Shown: positions 25,708-34,685, counted from the stretch's first letter. The stretch is DNA of 64,000 nucleotides from JBGAHD01 sp044226395 (GCA_044226395.1 JBGAHD010000001.1:1277014-1341013), one strand, 5' to 3'. Numbers and translations are program-made. Notes: generated by a model not told the origin, from the letters alone.

Positions 25708-26671
25708 TCACTCTTCAAGTACGTTGCCGCCGTCGCGGGCTATCGGGTCGCGATCGGTTCTCGCTTGGTCGATCGCGATAATCGTCGCGATCGCCATCCT
25801 CACCTCGCTGATCGGTGCGCAAGGTCAGGCGCGACTGCGCACTTTGGTCGAGCGACGACCTCACCCGACCACGCTGATCGCCGAGCGCGGAACAAACGAT
25901 CTCCGACCAGCGCGTTCTTCAAGCGCAGGCACGCCCCTTCGCCCACTCGACACGACGCCGCCCCACGTTCGTGCCGTCGGACGTGGCATTGGCCCGCGCG
26001 TTCCACGCGAGCCGGAATCGCAGGATCTGCCCAATCTGCAGGTAGATGAATTGATCGCAAGCAATCGCGATCGGGCGCTGCGGGGCGATGCGCGCGCCGC
26101 CTACGAAATCGGCGCGGCGCTGTGGCGATGCCAACGGCTGACGAAGACCGAACAGGATCTGACTCGGCTCGGCGGATCACCCGCGCGGGAAGCCATGCGT
26201 CAGGCCTATCTCCGCGACTTGCAGCAGTGGCTCGACCGCTGCCAGCGCATCGGCACGGCCGAGTTGTCGCAGACACTCGACTGGATAGGACTCGCGGCGC
26301 GCAACGGCAGCGTGCTTGCCATGCACCTCTATCGCATGGCGTCCCTGGGAGATCTGACGGCCGAAGAAATGCTGGCCGATCCGATCGCGCTTGAACGCTA
26401 TCGCGAGCGATCCTTGAACTATCTCTTCGCCGCGGTCAATGCCGGGGACTCGAACACCTTGCTTGAACTTGCCGACGTCTATCGACGCGGAGTACTGGCG
26501 ACAGCAGACCCCACCCTGGCATATGCCTATGCGCTGGACTATTTTGAAACTGGCGAACCCACCGACCTCGCCCGCGCGCTGTTGAATCAATTCGGCAAGA
26601 ACCTGAGCGACACGCAGAGGTCTCGGGGGCGTCAACTCGCTGATCAGATCCTCCACGCGTGCTGTCAATGA
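25700..26671 (+). CDS. membrane-anchored Sel1/TPR-like protein, second of a tandem pair
   Basis: A 323-residue paralogue of the preceding gene with the same plan: N-terminal membrane helix (about 22-41), variable linker, and a conserved helical domain from DLPNLQVDELIASNRDRAL (about 112) to the end. Shared landmarks are AAYEIGAALW-CQRL, WLDRC-IG-AELSQTL, the TAEEMLADP block and the final ACC. The linker and transmembrane segments have diverged far more than the repeat domain. It starts with a GTG inside the last codons of the upstream gene (8-bp overlap), so the two are translationally coupled and may form a complex. Confidence 0.75.
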   Translation: MIDHSSSTLPPSRAIGSRSVLAWSIAIIVAIAILTSLIGAQGQARLRTLVERRPHPTTLIAERGTNDLRPARSSSAGTPLRPLDTTPPHVRAVGRGIGPRVPREPESQDLPNLQVDELIASNRDRALRGDARAAYEIGAALWRCQRLTKTEQDLTRLGGSPAREAMRQAYLRDLQQWLDRCQRIGTAELSQTLDWIGLAARNGSVLAMHLYRMASLGDLTAEEMLADPIALERYRERSLNYLFAAVNAGDSNTLLELADVYRRGVLATADPTLAYAYALDYFETGEPTDLARALLNQFGKNLSDTQRSRGRQLADQILHACCQ

Positions 26672-26868
26672 AAAAACGGACTGCGTTCATGGCGAGAACC
26701 GCCACCGCGAGAACAAATGCCGCCGCGCTGACACACCCTCATTTGCGTGAAACGGGCGAGTTCGTACTTCCACCCATTTGCGGCTAGGATGCAGTCCGAT
26801 GGCCTCACCGACCCGCCTCGCGCGGATCGACGACCGTCGATTGGACTCATAACCATAATGGAGGGCTC

Positions 26869-27372
26869 ATGGATAGCTCGCGTTTCATTTCTTTCAAGAA
26901 TCTGATGTGGACGATGGTGCTTTTGTTCGTGACTCACTCGGCCCAAGCGCATTTCTTTGGCGAGGGTCACTACGCCGTGGTCGGTGGCGAACCGGGATTG
27001 TCGATTTCCGGCGGAACACCGAACAGCTGTATTCCGGAGGGTGTGACGATCACTCGCTCCGGCTCGGTGATCACGGCCACCTTGGTGGAACCTGACGGCA
27101 TTCTCCTGTGTTTCTCGGCGTTTCGGGGATGGCAGGTGAGCGGCGTGCTGCCGTCGATGCCGGAAGGCCTGTATCAAGTCAACGTGGTTCAAAGCACGCT
27201 GACGCAAGTTCCGGGCACGGAGGTGATCGGCACATTCAACATCAGTTTGCCGAACGTGCGTGGCGTGCAGAGTGTTTCGGTGCCGACGATGTCGGCCTCG
27301 GGGCTCGGCTGGCTTGCGCTGAGTCTGTTGATGCTCGCATGGGTCGCGAATCGTCGTCGACTGACGCGATGA
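26869..27372 (+). CDS. exported protein with IPTL-CTERM-like sorting signal
   Basis: A 167-residue protein. The signal peptide is about residues 1-27 (cleaved after AQA). The mature part (about 28-135) is strand-rich, with Cys at about 52 and 82 that could pair. The C-terminus has the tripartite form of an IPTL-CTERM sorting signal: VPTMSASGLG, a hydrophobic helix (LALSLLMLAWVA) and a basic end (NRRRLTR). Such tails are thought to be processed by dedicated membrane sorting enzymes, so the protein should end at the cell surface. GGAGGG lies 5 nt before the ATG. A possible TAGGAT -10 lies at 26785-26790. Confidence 0.8.
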   Translation: MDSSRFISFKNLMWTMVLLFVTHSAQAHFFGEGHYAVVGGEPGLSISGGTPNSCIPEGVTITRSGSVITATLVEPDGILLCFSAFRGWQVSGVLPSMPEGLYQVNVVQSTLTQVPGTEVIGTFNISLPNVRGVQSVSVPTMSASGLGWLALSLLMLAWVANRRRLTR

Positions 27373-27380
27373 CGTGAACC

Positions 27381-27410
27381 GGTGCCGCTCTTCGCGGGGC
27401 GGCACCTTCT
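27381..27410 (+). terminator. terminator after the IPTL-CTERM-like gene
   Basis: GGTGCCGC (27381-27388) pairs with GCGGCACC (27399-27406), followed by TTCT. It lies 8 bp after the stop codon. Confidence 0.7.
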
Positions 27411-27419
27411 GCCCGATTG

Positions 27420-27450
27420 AGTCGCGCTGAGGCCCTGCAGTCGCGCTGAG
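27420..27450. repeat. 12-bp direct repeat
   Basis: AGTCGCGCTGAG occurs at 27420-27431 and again at 27439-27450, 19 bp apart, about 60 bp upstream of the following small secreted-protein gene. Confidence 0.6.
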
Positions 27451-27512
27451 AGAATCATCCTGCGACCGGTCAAGTCGATGGATATCACGGCACGCGATGT
27501 CACCATCCGAGC

Positions 27513-27803
27513 GTGCGCGGACTCATCCCAGCCCTGATATCGATGATGCTCGCGTCGGCCGCGTCCGACGCGCGCGCCGAGGATCTGTCTTCTGTCAGCG
27601 ACGCGCGCATCCGCGAGTTGATCATCGCCGAAGCCATCGCGCGCTATCCCGGCAACTGCCCCTGCCCTTACAACCTCGCGAGCAACGGCACGCGCTGCGG
27701 CGGGCGTTCGGCCTACAGTCGCGGCGGTGGCTACGACTTGCCGTGCTATGCGTCGGACGTTACCGCGGCGATGGTCGAGCAATACCGACGCGATCATCGC
27801 TGA
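27513..27803 (+). CDS. small exported Cys-rich protein (CPCPY...CGGRSAYSR motif)
   Basis: A 96-residue protein with a signal peptide (about 1-22, cleaved after ARA). The mature part carries the compact motif NCPCPYNL-xxx-GTRCGGRSAYSRGGGYD-LPCY, with four cysteines that are probably disulfide-bonded. I recognise this motif as a recurrent short secreted module in Proteobacteria and Cyanobacteria, without known function. The start is a GTG at 27513 with no clear Shine-Dalgarno, only GAG close by. A 12-bp direct repeat lies upstream. Confidence 0.7.
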   Translation: MRGLIPALISMMLASAASDARAEDLSSVSDARIRELIIAEAIARYPGNCPCPYNLASNGTRCGGRSAYSRGGGYDLPCYASDVTAAMVEQYRRDHR

Positions 27804-27932
27804 GCCGCGCGCGCTTGAGAATTCGGCGATCAATGCCATCTGTTACGCGCTCGACGCGCGTCACCACGACGCGCCGTCGGGATGACATGAGAGACTACGC
27901 GCCCGTTCGCGCGTGGCAAGGAGTAGAAGGCG

Positions 27933-28877
27933 ATGGTTGTCGCGGTGCTCTCGATTCTGGTGGGTTTAGTCTTGCTCGGCTTCGGCGCCGAGGGGCTGGT
28001 GCGTGGCAGCAGCAGCATCGCCTTGCGACTGGGCGTCAAACCCCTGGTGATTGGCTTGACCATCGTCGCCTTCGGTACCGGCAGTCCCGAGATGATCGTC
28101 AGTCTGCGCGCCGCGCTGGGCGGCAGCAGTGATCTGGCGCTGGGCAATATCGTCGGTTCCAATATCGCCAACATCGCCCTGATTCTGGGCGTGGCCGCGT
28201 TGGTGCGACCCTTGCGCGTGCGCTCGGCCCTGCTCCTGCGCGAGATGCCGGTGATGATCGGCGTCACGCTGGTGCTGGTCGCGATGATCCATGACGGGAC
28301 CTTGAGTCGCATCGAGGGCGCGGTGCTGGTGATCGGCGCCATCGCTTACACGGTGCTCACCTATCGCGCCGCGCGCGCCGATCGCGATCCCGAAGTAGCC
28401 GGTGAGTTCGCGCAGGAGATGCGCCCGCCGCGAGCATCGTGGGTCCGCTCCAGCGCGCTGGTGATCGGCGGATTGGCGGGCTTGTTGCTCGGCGCGCAGG
28501 TGCTGGTCAATGGCGCGGTGGTGATCGCGCAGGCCGTGGGCATGAGCGAGATGGTGATCGGCCTGACCGTGATCGCGATCGGCACCAGCCTGCCCGAGCT
28601 TGCGACCTCGGTGGTCGCGGCGCTTCGCGACGACGCCGACGTGTGCTTCGGCAATGTGCTGGGCTCGAACATTCTCAACATTCTGCTGATTCTCGGCGCC
28701 GTGGCCGCGATCAAGCCGATCGGCGCGGGCAGCCTGCGCCCGCTCGACATCGGCGCGCTGATCGGCAGCGCGGTGTTGCTCTATCCGCTGATGTGGCGCG
28801 GTCGCGTGCTCGCGCGCTGGGAAGGCGCGATCTTGCTGGCGGGCTATGCCGCGTACGTGGCGATGATGCTCGTCTGA
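27933..28877 (+). CDS. CaCA-family calcium/sodium antiporter (YrbG-like)
   Basis: A 314-residue inner-membrane cation exchanger with about ten transmembrane helices. The two inverted alpha-repeats that form the ion path are clear: GTGSPEMIVSLRAAL with GNIVGSNIANIALILG in the first half, and GTSLPELATSVVAAL with GNVLGSNILNILLILG in the second. The conserved acidic residue (Glu in SPE/LPE) and Asn are present in both, so the transporter looks functional. It would exchange Na+ or H+ for Ca2+. The ATG at 27933 has AAGGAG about 10 nt upstream. It is followed by a bidirectional hairpin and then the convergent tRNAs. Confidence 0.93.
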   Translation: MVVAVLSILVGLVLLGFGAEGLVRGSSSIALRLGVKPLVIGLTIVAFGTGSPEMIVSLRAALGGSSDLALGNIVGSNIANIALILGVAALVRPLRVRSALLLREMPVMIGVTLVLVAMIHDGTLSRIEGAVLVIGAIAYTVLTYRAARADRDPEVAGEFAQEMRPPRASWVRSSALVIGGLAGLLLGAQVLVNGAVVIAQAVGMSEMVIGLTVIAIGTSLPELATSVVAALRDDADVCFGNVLGSNILNILLILGAVAAIKPIGAGSLRPLDIGALIGSAVLLYPLMWRGRVLARWEGAILLAGYAAYVAMMLV

Positions 28878-28914
28878 GCGCGCCGACCGCGCGCCGCGCG
28901 ATCCCAAAACAACA

Positions 28915-28945
28915 AGGCCCGCGCTGCCAAGGGCAACGCGGGCCT
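28915..28945. terminator. bidirectional terminator between the antiporter and tRNA-Thr
   Basis: AGGCCCGCG (28915-28923) pairs with CGCGGGCCT (28937-28945). It serves the plus-strand antiporter (then TGAAAA) and the minus-strand tRNA transcript (then TTGTTGTTTT). Confidence 0.8.
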
Positions 28946-28953
28946 GAAAACGA

Positions 28954-29029
<76 letters not shown>

Positions 29030-29143
29030 GACGCTGATTGGTGCCACGCGTTCCGGTCTTGATCGCCCTGGGGCTTGCCGGATGCCTAATTCGCGTGACC
29101 CTTGCTTGACACCGTGGGTGGCCGAGGCCGCCTGGCGTTGTCA

Positions 29144-29218
29144 TGGTGGGCGGTAGTGGGATCGAACCACTGACCCTTGCCGTGTGAAAGCAATGCTCTA
29201 CCGCTGAGCTAACCGCCC
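29144..29218 (-). tRNA. tRNA-Val (anticodon CAC)
   Basis: A 75-nt cloverleaf with CCA encoded. Acceptor stem GGGCGGT/ACCGCCC, D-arm GCTCAGCGGTAGAGC, anticodon loop TTCACAC (anticodon CAC, codon GTG), T-loop TTCGATC. A good sigma-70 promoter lies 16 bp upstream. Confidence 0.95.
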
Positions 29219-29233
29219 GAAAAGGGACGCGAA

Positions 29234-29262
29234 GTTTACGGATCGGGGGTGCGGCGGTCAAC
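29234..29262 (-). promoter_or_regulatory. promoter of the tRNA-Val / tRNA-Thr transcript
   Basis: On the minus strand: TTGACC (29262-29257), a 17-bp spacer and TAAACT (29239-29234). The predicted start near 29227 is about 9 nt before the tRNA-Val 5' end. Confidence 0.75.
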
Positions 29263-29323
29263 CGGGGACGCGCGGGAATCCGCGATTTCGGCCAGGCCCT
29301 GCCCAGACCGGCGAAAAACGGCC

Positions 29324-30274
29324 TCAATCGACCAAAATCAACCGCAGTTCCTTCGGCAAGGCGAACACCATGTTCTCGGGTTCGCCGTCGATCTCGGTCA
29401 CGCCGTCGGCGCCCCAGTCGCGCAGGCGGGCGATGACGCCCTGGACCAGGGATTCGGGCGCGCTGGCGCCGGCGGTGACGCCGATGGTCTGGCGTTGGTC
29501 CAGCCATTCGCGACGGATGTCGGCGGCGCCGTCGATCAGGTAGGCGGCGACGCCTTGCTTCTCGGCGAGTTCGCGCAGGCGGTTGGAGTTGGAGCTGTTG
29601 GGCGAGCCGATGACGAACACCACGTCGCAGCGCTCGGCCAGCACGCGCACGGCGTCCTGGCGATTTTGCGTGGCGTAGCAGATGTCGTCGCGGCGCGGGC
29701 CTTCGATCGCGGGAAAGCGCGCGCGCAGCGCGGCGATGATGTCGCGTGTTTCATCGACCGAAAGCGTGGTCTGAGTGACGAAGGTGATGAACTCGGGATT
29801 GAGCGGGTTGAGGCGATGCACGTCCTCGACCGACTCGACCAGATAGATCCGCCCCTTGCCGATGCGCGGGTTCCACTGCCCCATAGTGCCTTCGACCTCG
29901 GGGTGACCGGCGTGACCGATCAGCACCACGTCGCGGCCGGCCTTGCAGTGGCGCGCGACTTCGATGTGGACCTTGGTCACCAGCGGACAGGTCGCGTCGA
30001 ACACGCGCAGTTCGCGCGCGCGCGCTTCGTCGCGCACGGCTTGCGAAACGCCATGGGCACTGAACACGGCGGTGGCGCCATCGGGCACTTCGTTCAATTC
30101 ATCGACGAAGACCGCGCCCTTGGCGCGCAGATTGTCCACGACGAAGCGGTTGTGCACGATCTCGTGACGCACGTAGATCGGCGCGCCGAAGGCTTCGAGC
30201 GCGCGCTCGACGATCTCGATCGCGCGATCGACGCCGGCGCAGAAACCGCGGGGATTGGCCAACAGCACTTGCAT
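29324..30274 (-). CDS. ispH: 4-hydroxy-3-methylbut-2-enyl diphosphate reductase
   Basis: A 316-residue [4Fe-4S] enzyme of the last step of the MEP pathway, which makes isopentenyl and dimethylallyl diphosphate. Two of the cluster cysteines are clear, in RGFCAGV (Cys12) and DATCPLV (about 96). The third is expected in the ICYATQ region, near 193. SSNSNRL binds the diphosphate, and the conserved HG of SAHGVS is present. GAGGTAATC precedes the ATG at 30274. It is the last gene of the murJ/ribF-ileS-lspA-ispH string, 61 bp after lspA, as in enterobacteria except that fkpB is missing between lspA and ispH. Confidence 0.95.
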   Translation of the reverse strand: MQVLLANPRGFCAGVDRAIEIVERALEAFGAPIYVRHEIVHNRFVVDNLRAKGAVFVDELNEVPDGATAVFSAHGVSQAVRDEARARELRVFDATCPLVTKVHIEVARHCKAGRDVVLIGHAGHPEVEGTMGQWNPRIGKGRIYLVESVEDVHRLNPLNPEFITFVTQTTLSVDETRDIIAALRARFPAIEGPRRDDICYATQNRQDAVRVLAERCDVVFVIGSPNSSNSNRLRELAEKQGVAAYLIDGAADIRREWLDQRQTIGVTAGASAPESLVQGVIARLRDWGADGVTEIDGEPENMVFALPKELRLILVD

Positions 30275-30335
30275 GATTACCTCGGCCCTGGGGCTCGTGC
30301 GCGCATGCTAGCGCAGCGCGCGCGGAATCGCCGCT

Positions 30336-30833
30336 TTAGCGCGGCTTGCGTCGATGTTCGGTGAACGAGGCCAGCACCAGCACGATGGCGCCGACCACGA
30401 TGGCCGAGTCGGCGACATTGAACGCGGGCCATTCCCACTGCCGGTAATACACCAGCACGAAGTCCACGACGTGACCCAGGCGCAGACGATCGATGGCATT
30501 GCCGATCGCGCCGCCGATCACCAGGCCCAGGGCCATGGCGCTCCAGCGCTCGCCTTTCGGCAAGCGCAGCAGCCACGCGGTGAACACGCCGGCCACGACC
30601 AGCGCGAACACCGACAACCCGTAGCGCTGCCAATCAGGACCGTTGACCAGCATACTGAAGGCCACGCCTTCGTTGTAGCGCAAGGTCCAGTCGAACAGAC
30701 CGGCGATCACGGTCACGCGCTCGTGCAGGCTCAGGTGTTCGAGCACGACGAGCTTGCTCGCCTGATCGAGCACGATGATCGCCAGCGACAGCAACAACCA
30801 GCGCGCGTGGCCCGAGCGTTCGGTCGCGCTCAT
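30336..30833 (-). CDS. lspA: lipoprotein signal peptidase (signal peptidase II)
   Basis: A 165-residue inner-membrane aspartyl peptidase that cleaves prolipoprotein signal peptides. Four transmembrane helices are visible. The two catalytic aspartates lie in GNAIDRLRLG and FNVADSAI. The start ATG at 30831-30833 follows one base after the ileS stop, so the genes are coupled. A natural client in this window is the BamC lipoprotein at 61.4 kb. Confidence 0.95.
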   Translation of the reverse strand: MSATERSGHARWLLLSLAIIVLDQASKLVVLEHLSLHERVTVIAGLFDWTLRYNEGVAFSMLVNGPDWQRYGLSVFALVVAGVFTAWLLRLPKGERWSAMALGLVIGGAIGNAIDRLRLGHVVDFVLVYYRQWEWPAFNVADSAIVVGAIVLVLASFTEHRRKPR

Positions 30834-30834
30834 G

Positions 30835-33732
30835 TCAGAACCACAGACGCGTTTCGCCAGGACCGGCGATGTTGCTGATGCAGCGACCGCACAGTTCCGG
30901 ATGCTCGGCGTGCGTGCCGACATCGGCGCGCAGATGCCAGCAACGCACGCACTTGCCGTGCGTGCTCTTGCGCACCTGCACCGCGACCACGCCGAAGCTC
31001 GCCACTTCGGCATTGGTGATTTCGGCATCGGTGGCGATCGTGGCCACGTCGACCAGAAGCACGTCCGAGGTGATGAAGAAAAAGCGCAGTTCCTCGGCGT
31101 AAGGCGCGAGCTTGGCGCGCGTGGTCGCGTTGACGCCGAGCAACACCTCGGCCTCGAGCGCGCCGCCGAATTCGCCGCGATTACGCAGGGTTTCGATTTG
31201 CTTGAGCGCGACCGAGCGCAGCGCGAACAGATCATCGATCAAGGCGCTCTCGGCGCCGTCGAGCACGCGCGTTTCTAGCGCGGCCAGATCGGCCCAGGTC
31301 GAGAACAACGCGGAATCCTGCCCGGCCGGACGCGCCGGCATGTAGGACCAGATCTCATCCGCGGTGAACGACATGATCGGCGCGAAGGCGCGCACCAGCA
31401 CTTCCAGAATGCCGTACATCGCCGTCTGCGCCGAGCGACGCGCGACGTGATCGAGCGGCAAGGTGTAGAGGCGATCCTTGGTCATGTCGAGATAGGCCGC
31501 GCCCAGATCGACGGTGGAGAAACGCATCAGTTCCTGCACCAGGACTTGATAGCTGTAGGTGTCGGGCCCGAAGGCGATGCCGCCGTTGGCCTCTTCGCCA
31601 TAGACCCGACGCGCGAGCTGCATCAGGCGCACGCCCTGCCCCAACGCCCAGCGATCGAGCAGGAGCATCTTGTCCGGCGTCACCGCGTGCTGGGCCGAAT
31701 CGAAATCGGAGAGATTGCCCAACAAGAATCGCGCGGTGTTGCGCAGACGGCGATAGCTGTCGGCGACGCGCTTCAAGATTTCGTCGGAGACCGCGATCTC
31801 GGCGGAGTAATCGGTCGACGCCACCCACAAGCGCAGGATATCGGCGCCCAGCGTCTTCATCACCGTTTGCGGCGCGACGACATTGCCGAGCGACTTCGAC
31901 ATCTTGCGCCCCTGCGCATCGACGGTGAAGCCATGGGTGATCACTTCGTTATAGGCGGCCTTGCCTTGCATGGCCACGGCCGTGAGCAACGAGGAATGGA
32001 ACCAGCCGCGATGCTGATCCGAGCCTTCGAGATACATCACGCTGCGCACGTCATTGTGCGCGCGCGACAGCTCGGGCCGCGCGTCGATCACGCAGGCGTG
32101 GGTAACGCCGGAATCGAACCACACGTCGAGCACGTCGGGCACTTTGTCGTAATGCGCGGCTTCGGCGCCGAGCAGTTGCTCCGCGGGCAGATCGAACCAA
32201 GCGTCGATGCCGCCGGTCTCGACGAGCTTGGCGACTACTTCAAGCAATTCCTGCGTGCGCGGATGCGGCTCGCCGGTTTCCTTGTGCGCGAACAGCGCGA
32301 TCGGCACGCCCCAGGTGCGTTGACGCGAGATGCACCAGTCGGGCCGGTTGGCGATCATGCCGGTGATGCGCTCCTCGCCCCAGCCGGGCAACCAGCGCAC
32401 ATTCGGGATGGCCTTGAGCGTGTCGCGACGAAGGCCGGCCTGTTCCATGCTGATGAACCATTGCGGCGTGGCGCGGAACGCCACCGGCGTCTTGTGGCGC
32501 CAGCAATGCGGATAGCTGTGTTCGATCGAAAGGTTGGCCAGCAACACGCCACGCTCGGCGAGCACGGCCGCGATCGGCTCGTGCGCCTTCCACACGTGCA
32601 CGCCCGCGAACAACTCGGTACTGGGCAAGTATTTGCCGTCGCCGCCGACCGGGTTGTAGACCTCGATGCCGTACTTCTGGCAGACCTGAAAGTCTTCCAC
32701 GCCGTGCGCGGGCGCGGTATGCACGGCGCCGGTGCCGGCGTCGGTGGTGACGTGATCGCCCAGCAGCACGGGAATTTCGCGCGCGTAGAACGGATGCTGG
32801 AGCTTGATGCCCTCGAGCGCCGCGCCCTTGGCGTGACCGAGCACGCGATAGTCCACGCCATAACGCTTGACCGCGTCCGTGGCCAGCGCTTCGGCGAGCA
32901 CGAGCAGTGTCTTGCGCCCCGCGCGTTCGGGCCCCTGCACGAGCACGTAATCGAGATCGGGACCAAGCGACACCGCCAGCGACGCGGGCAAGGTCCACGT
33001 CGTGGTGGTCCAGATCGGTACCGCGACAATGGCATCGCCGGCATCGACGCCGAACTTGGTGGCGAGCGCGCGCGGATCGAGCGCGTCATAGGCCACGTCG
33101 ATGGCGGGCGACTTCTTGTCGGCATATTCGATCTCGGCCTCGGCCAGGGCCGAACCGCAATCGAAGCACCAGTACACGGGCTTGGCGCCACGCGACAGAT
33201 GACCGCGCGCGATGATGCGACCGAGCGCGCGCAGCATGTCGGCCTCGAACTGAAAATCCATCGTGCGATAGGGGTGATCCCAATCGCCGAGCACGCCCAA
33301 GCGCTTGAAGTCGGCGCGCTGCGAGTCGATCTGCTTGGCCGCGTACTCGCGGCACTTCTGACGGAACGCGCGCGCATCGATCTTCTGACCGACCTTGCCG
33401 AATTCCTTTTCGATGGCGATCTCGATCGGCAGGCCGTGGCAATCCCAGCCCGGCACGTAAGGCGCGCGAAAGCCCGCGAGCAGCTTCGACTTGACGATGA
33501 TGTCCTTGAGAATCTTGTTGACCGCGTGACCGATGTGAATCGTGCCGTTGGCGTACGGCGGACCATCGTGCAGCACGAAGGTCGGGCGGCCGGCGGCGTG
33601 AGCCTGCAGGCGCTGATAGAGCTGGTTCGATTCCCAGCGGGCGAGCATGCCGGGCTCGCGATTGGCGAGATCGCCCTTCATCGGGAAGGCGGTTTCCGGC
33701 AGGTGGATGGTGCTCTTGTAATCGGTCGTCAC
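30835..33732 (-). CDS. ileS: isoleucyl-tRNA synthetase
   Basis: A 965-residue class I aminoacyl-tRNA synthetase that charges tRNA-Ile. The ATP-binding HIGH motif is in TIHIGHAVN (about 64-67) and KMSKSLGNV lies near 605. The CP1 editing domain lies between (GTGAVHTAPAHG). A C-terminal zinc finger is complete (CVRCWH... and CGRCISN). The start overlaps the ribF stop as ATGA. Full length, no disruption. A very long open frame on the opposite strand is a GC-rich shadow. Confidence 0.97.
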   Translation of the reverse strand: MTTDYKSTIHLPETAFPMKGDLANREPGMLARWESNQLYQRLQAHAAGRPTFVLHDGPPYANGTIHIGHAVNKILKDIIVKSKLLAGFRAPYVPGWDCHGLPIEIAIEKEFGKVGQKIDARAFRQKCREYAAKQIDSQRADFKRLGVLGDWDHPYRTMDFQFEADMLRALGRIIARGHLSRGAKPVYWCFDCGSALAEAEIEYADKKSPAIDVAYDALDPRALATKFGVDAGDAIVAVPIWTTTTWTLPASLAVSLGPDLDYVLVQGPERAGRKTLLVLAEALATDAVKRYGVDYRVLGHAKGAALEGIKLQHPFYAREIPVLLGDHVTTDAGTGAVHTAPAHGVEDFQVCQKYGIEVYNPVGGDGKYLPSTELFAGVHVWKAHEPIAAVLAERGVLLANLSIEHSYPHCWRHKTPVAFRATPQWFISMEQAGLRRDTLKAIPNVRWLPGWGEERITGMIANRPDWCISRQRTWGVPIALFAHKETGEPHPRTQELLEVVAKLVETGGIDAWFDLPAEQLLGAEAAHYDKVPDVLDVWFDSGVTHACVIDARPELSRAHNDVRSVMYLEGSDQHRGWFHSSLLTAVAMQGKAAYNEVITHGFTVDAQGRKMSKSLGNVVAPQTVMKTLGADILRLWVASTDYSAEIAVSDEILKRVADSYRRLRNTARFLLGNLSDFDSAQHAVTPDKMLLLDRWALGQGVRLMQLARRVYGEEANGGIAFGPDTYSYQVLVQELMRFSTVDLGAAYLDMTKDRLYTLPLDHVARRSAQTAMYGILEVLVRAFAPIMSFTADEIWSYMPARPAGQDSALFSTWADLAALETRVLDGAESALIDDLFALRSVALKQIETLRNRGEFGGALEAEVLLGVNATTRAKLAPYAEELRFFFITSDVLLVDVATIATDAEITNAEVASFGVVAVQVRKSTHGKCVRCWHLRADVGTHAEHPELCGRCISNIAGPGETRLWF

Positions 33733-34685
33733 GGAATCACCGCTGCGGTCGTGGCCGCGCTGGAAGACAGGATCTGGCGCGCGGCGGCCGCGTCGCGATC
33801 AATCTGTTCGACGAGGGCGTCCAAGCTGTCGAAGCGCGCCTCGTCGCGCAGCTTCGCCACGAATTCGATCTCGAGCAGGCGACCGTACAGATCGCCATCG
33901 AAATCGAACAGATGCGATTCGAGCAAGATCTCCTTGCCGTCGACCGTGGGCCGCGAGCCCAGGCTCGCGACCGCGGGCCAGCGCTCGAGACCGGCGCCGT
34001 TCACGCGCACGGCGTAGATGCCATGCACCGGCACGCGGCCCCAGGGCATGCGCATATTGGCCGTGGGATAGCCCAGTTGTCGACCCAGTTGCTGGCCGCG
34101 CACCACGTGCGACTCGATGCTGTAGGCGCGACCCAGCGCTTGGCGCGCCATCTCGAAATCGCCCTGACGCAAGGCCTCGCGGATGCGGCTGGCGCTGACA
34201 CGTTCGCCGTCGAGTTCGACCGGTTCGATCTCGTGCGCGGTGAACCCCAGGCGCTTACCGAGTTCGCGCAGCAAGCCGATGTCGCCGCGACGCGCGTGAC
34301 CGAAGCGAAAGCCCGGCCCGACCCAGACTTCGCGCGCGTTCAACTGCCCGGCGAGAATGCGCGCGACGAAATCCTCGGCGCTCATCGCCGCCAGGCGCGC
34401 GTTGAAGCGCAGCAGCCCGACACGATCGGCGAAGGCCGAAAGCATGCGCATGCGCTGACGCGGCGAGGTCAGGCGCGCGATGCCGTCATGGCCCTGGAAA
34501 TGCTGGCGTGGCAGCGGCTCGAAGCTCAACGCCACGGACTCGAAGCCACCCTGACGGGCGCGTTCACGCGCGCGCGCGAGCAGCGCCCGGTGACCGCGAT
34601 GAACGCCGTCGAACGCGCCGATGCACACGATGCTGCCTTGCGGGCAGAGCACGTGGCCGCCCGCGTCACGAAATACTCGACTCAT
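33729..34685 (-). CDS. ribF: bifunctional riboflavin kinase / FAD synthetase
   Basis: A 318-residue enzyme that converts riboflavin to FMN and FAD. The N-terminal FAD synthetase half has the nucleotidyltransferase GAFDGVHRGHRALL (about 23-36) and later SASRIREAL; the C-terminal kinase half has GRQLGYPTANM and GIYAVRV, then GSRPTVDG. The chosen start is ATG 34683-34685, since the upstream extension of the frame has no family similarity. A TATACT box 10 nt before it may be the -10. It overlaps ileS by 4 bp. FMN and FAD are also the cofactors of CysJ in this window. Confidence 0.95.
   Translation of the reverse strand: MSRVFRDAGGHVLCPQGSIVCIGAFDGVHRGHRALLARARERARQGGFESVALSFEPLPRQHFQGHDGIARLTSPRQRMRMLSAFADRVGLLRFNARLAAMSAEDFVARILAGQLNAREVWVGPGFRFGHARRGDIGLLRELGKRLGFTAHEIEPVELDGERVSASRIREALRQGDFEMARQALGRAYSIESHVVRGQQLGRQLGYPTANMRMPWGRVPVHGIYAVRVNGAGLERWPAVASLGSRPTVDGKEILLESHLFDFDGDLYGRLLEIEFVAKLRDEARFDSLDALVEQIDRDAAAARQILSSSAATTAAVIP

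Noticed and set aside
31447..34017. 856-codon open frame on the plus strand opposite ileS and ribF
   Set aside because: Shadow of genuine genes in GC-rich DNA: stop codons are rare on the antisense strand, and the translation is low-complexity His/Arg/Gln/Ala-rich without any domain.
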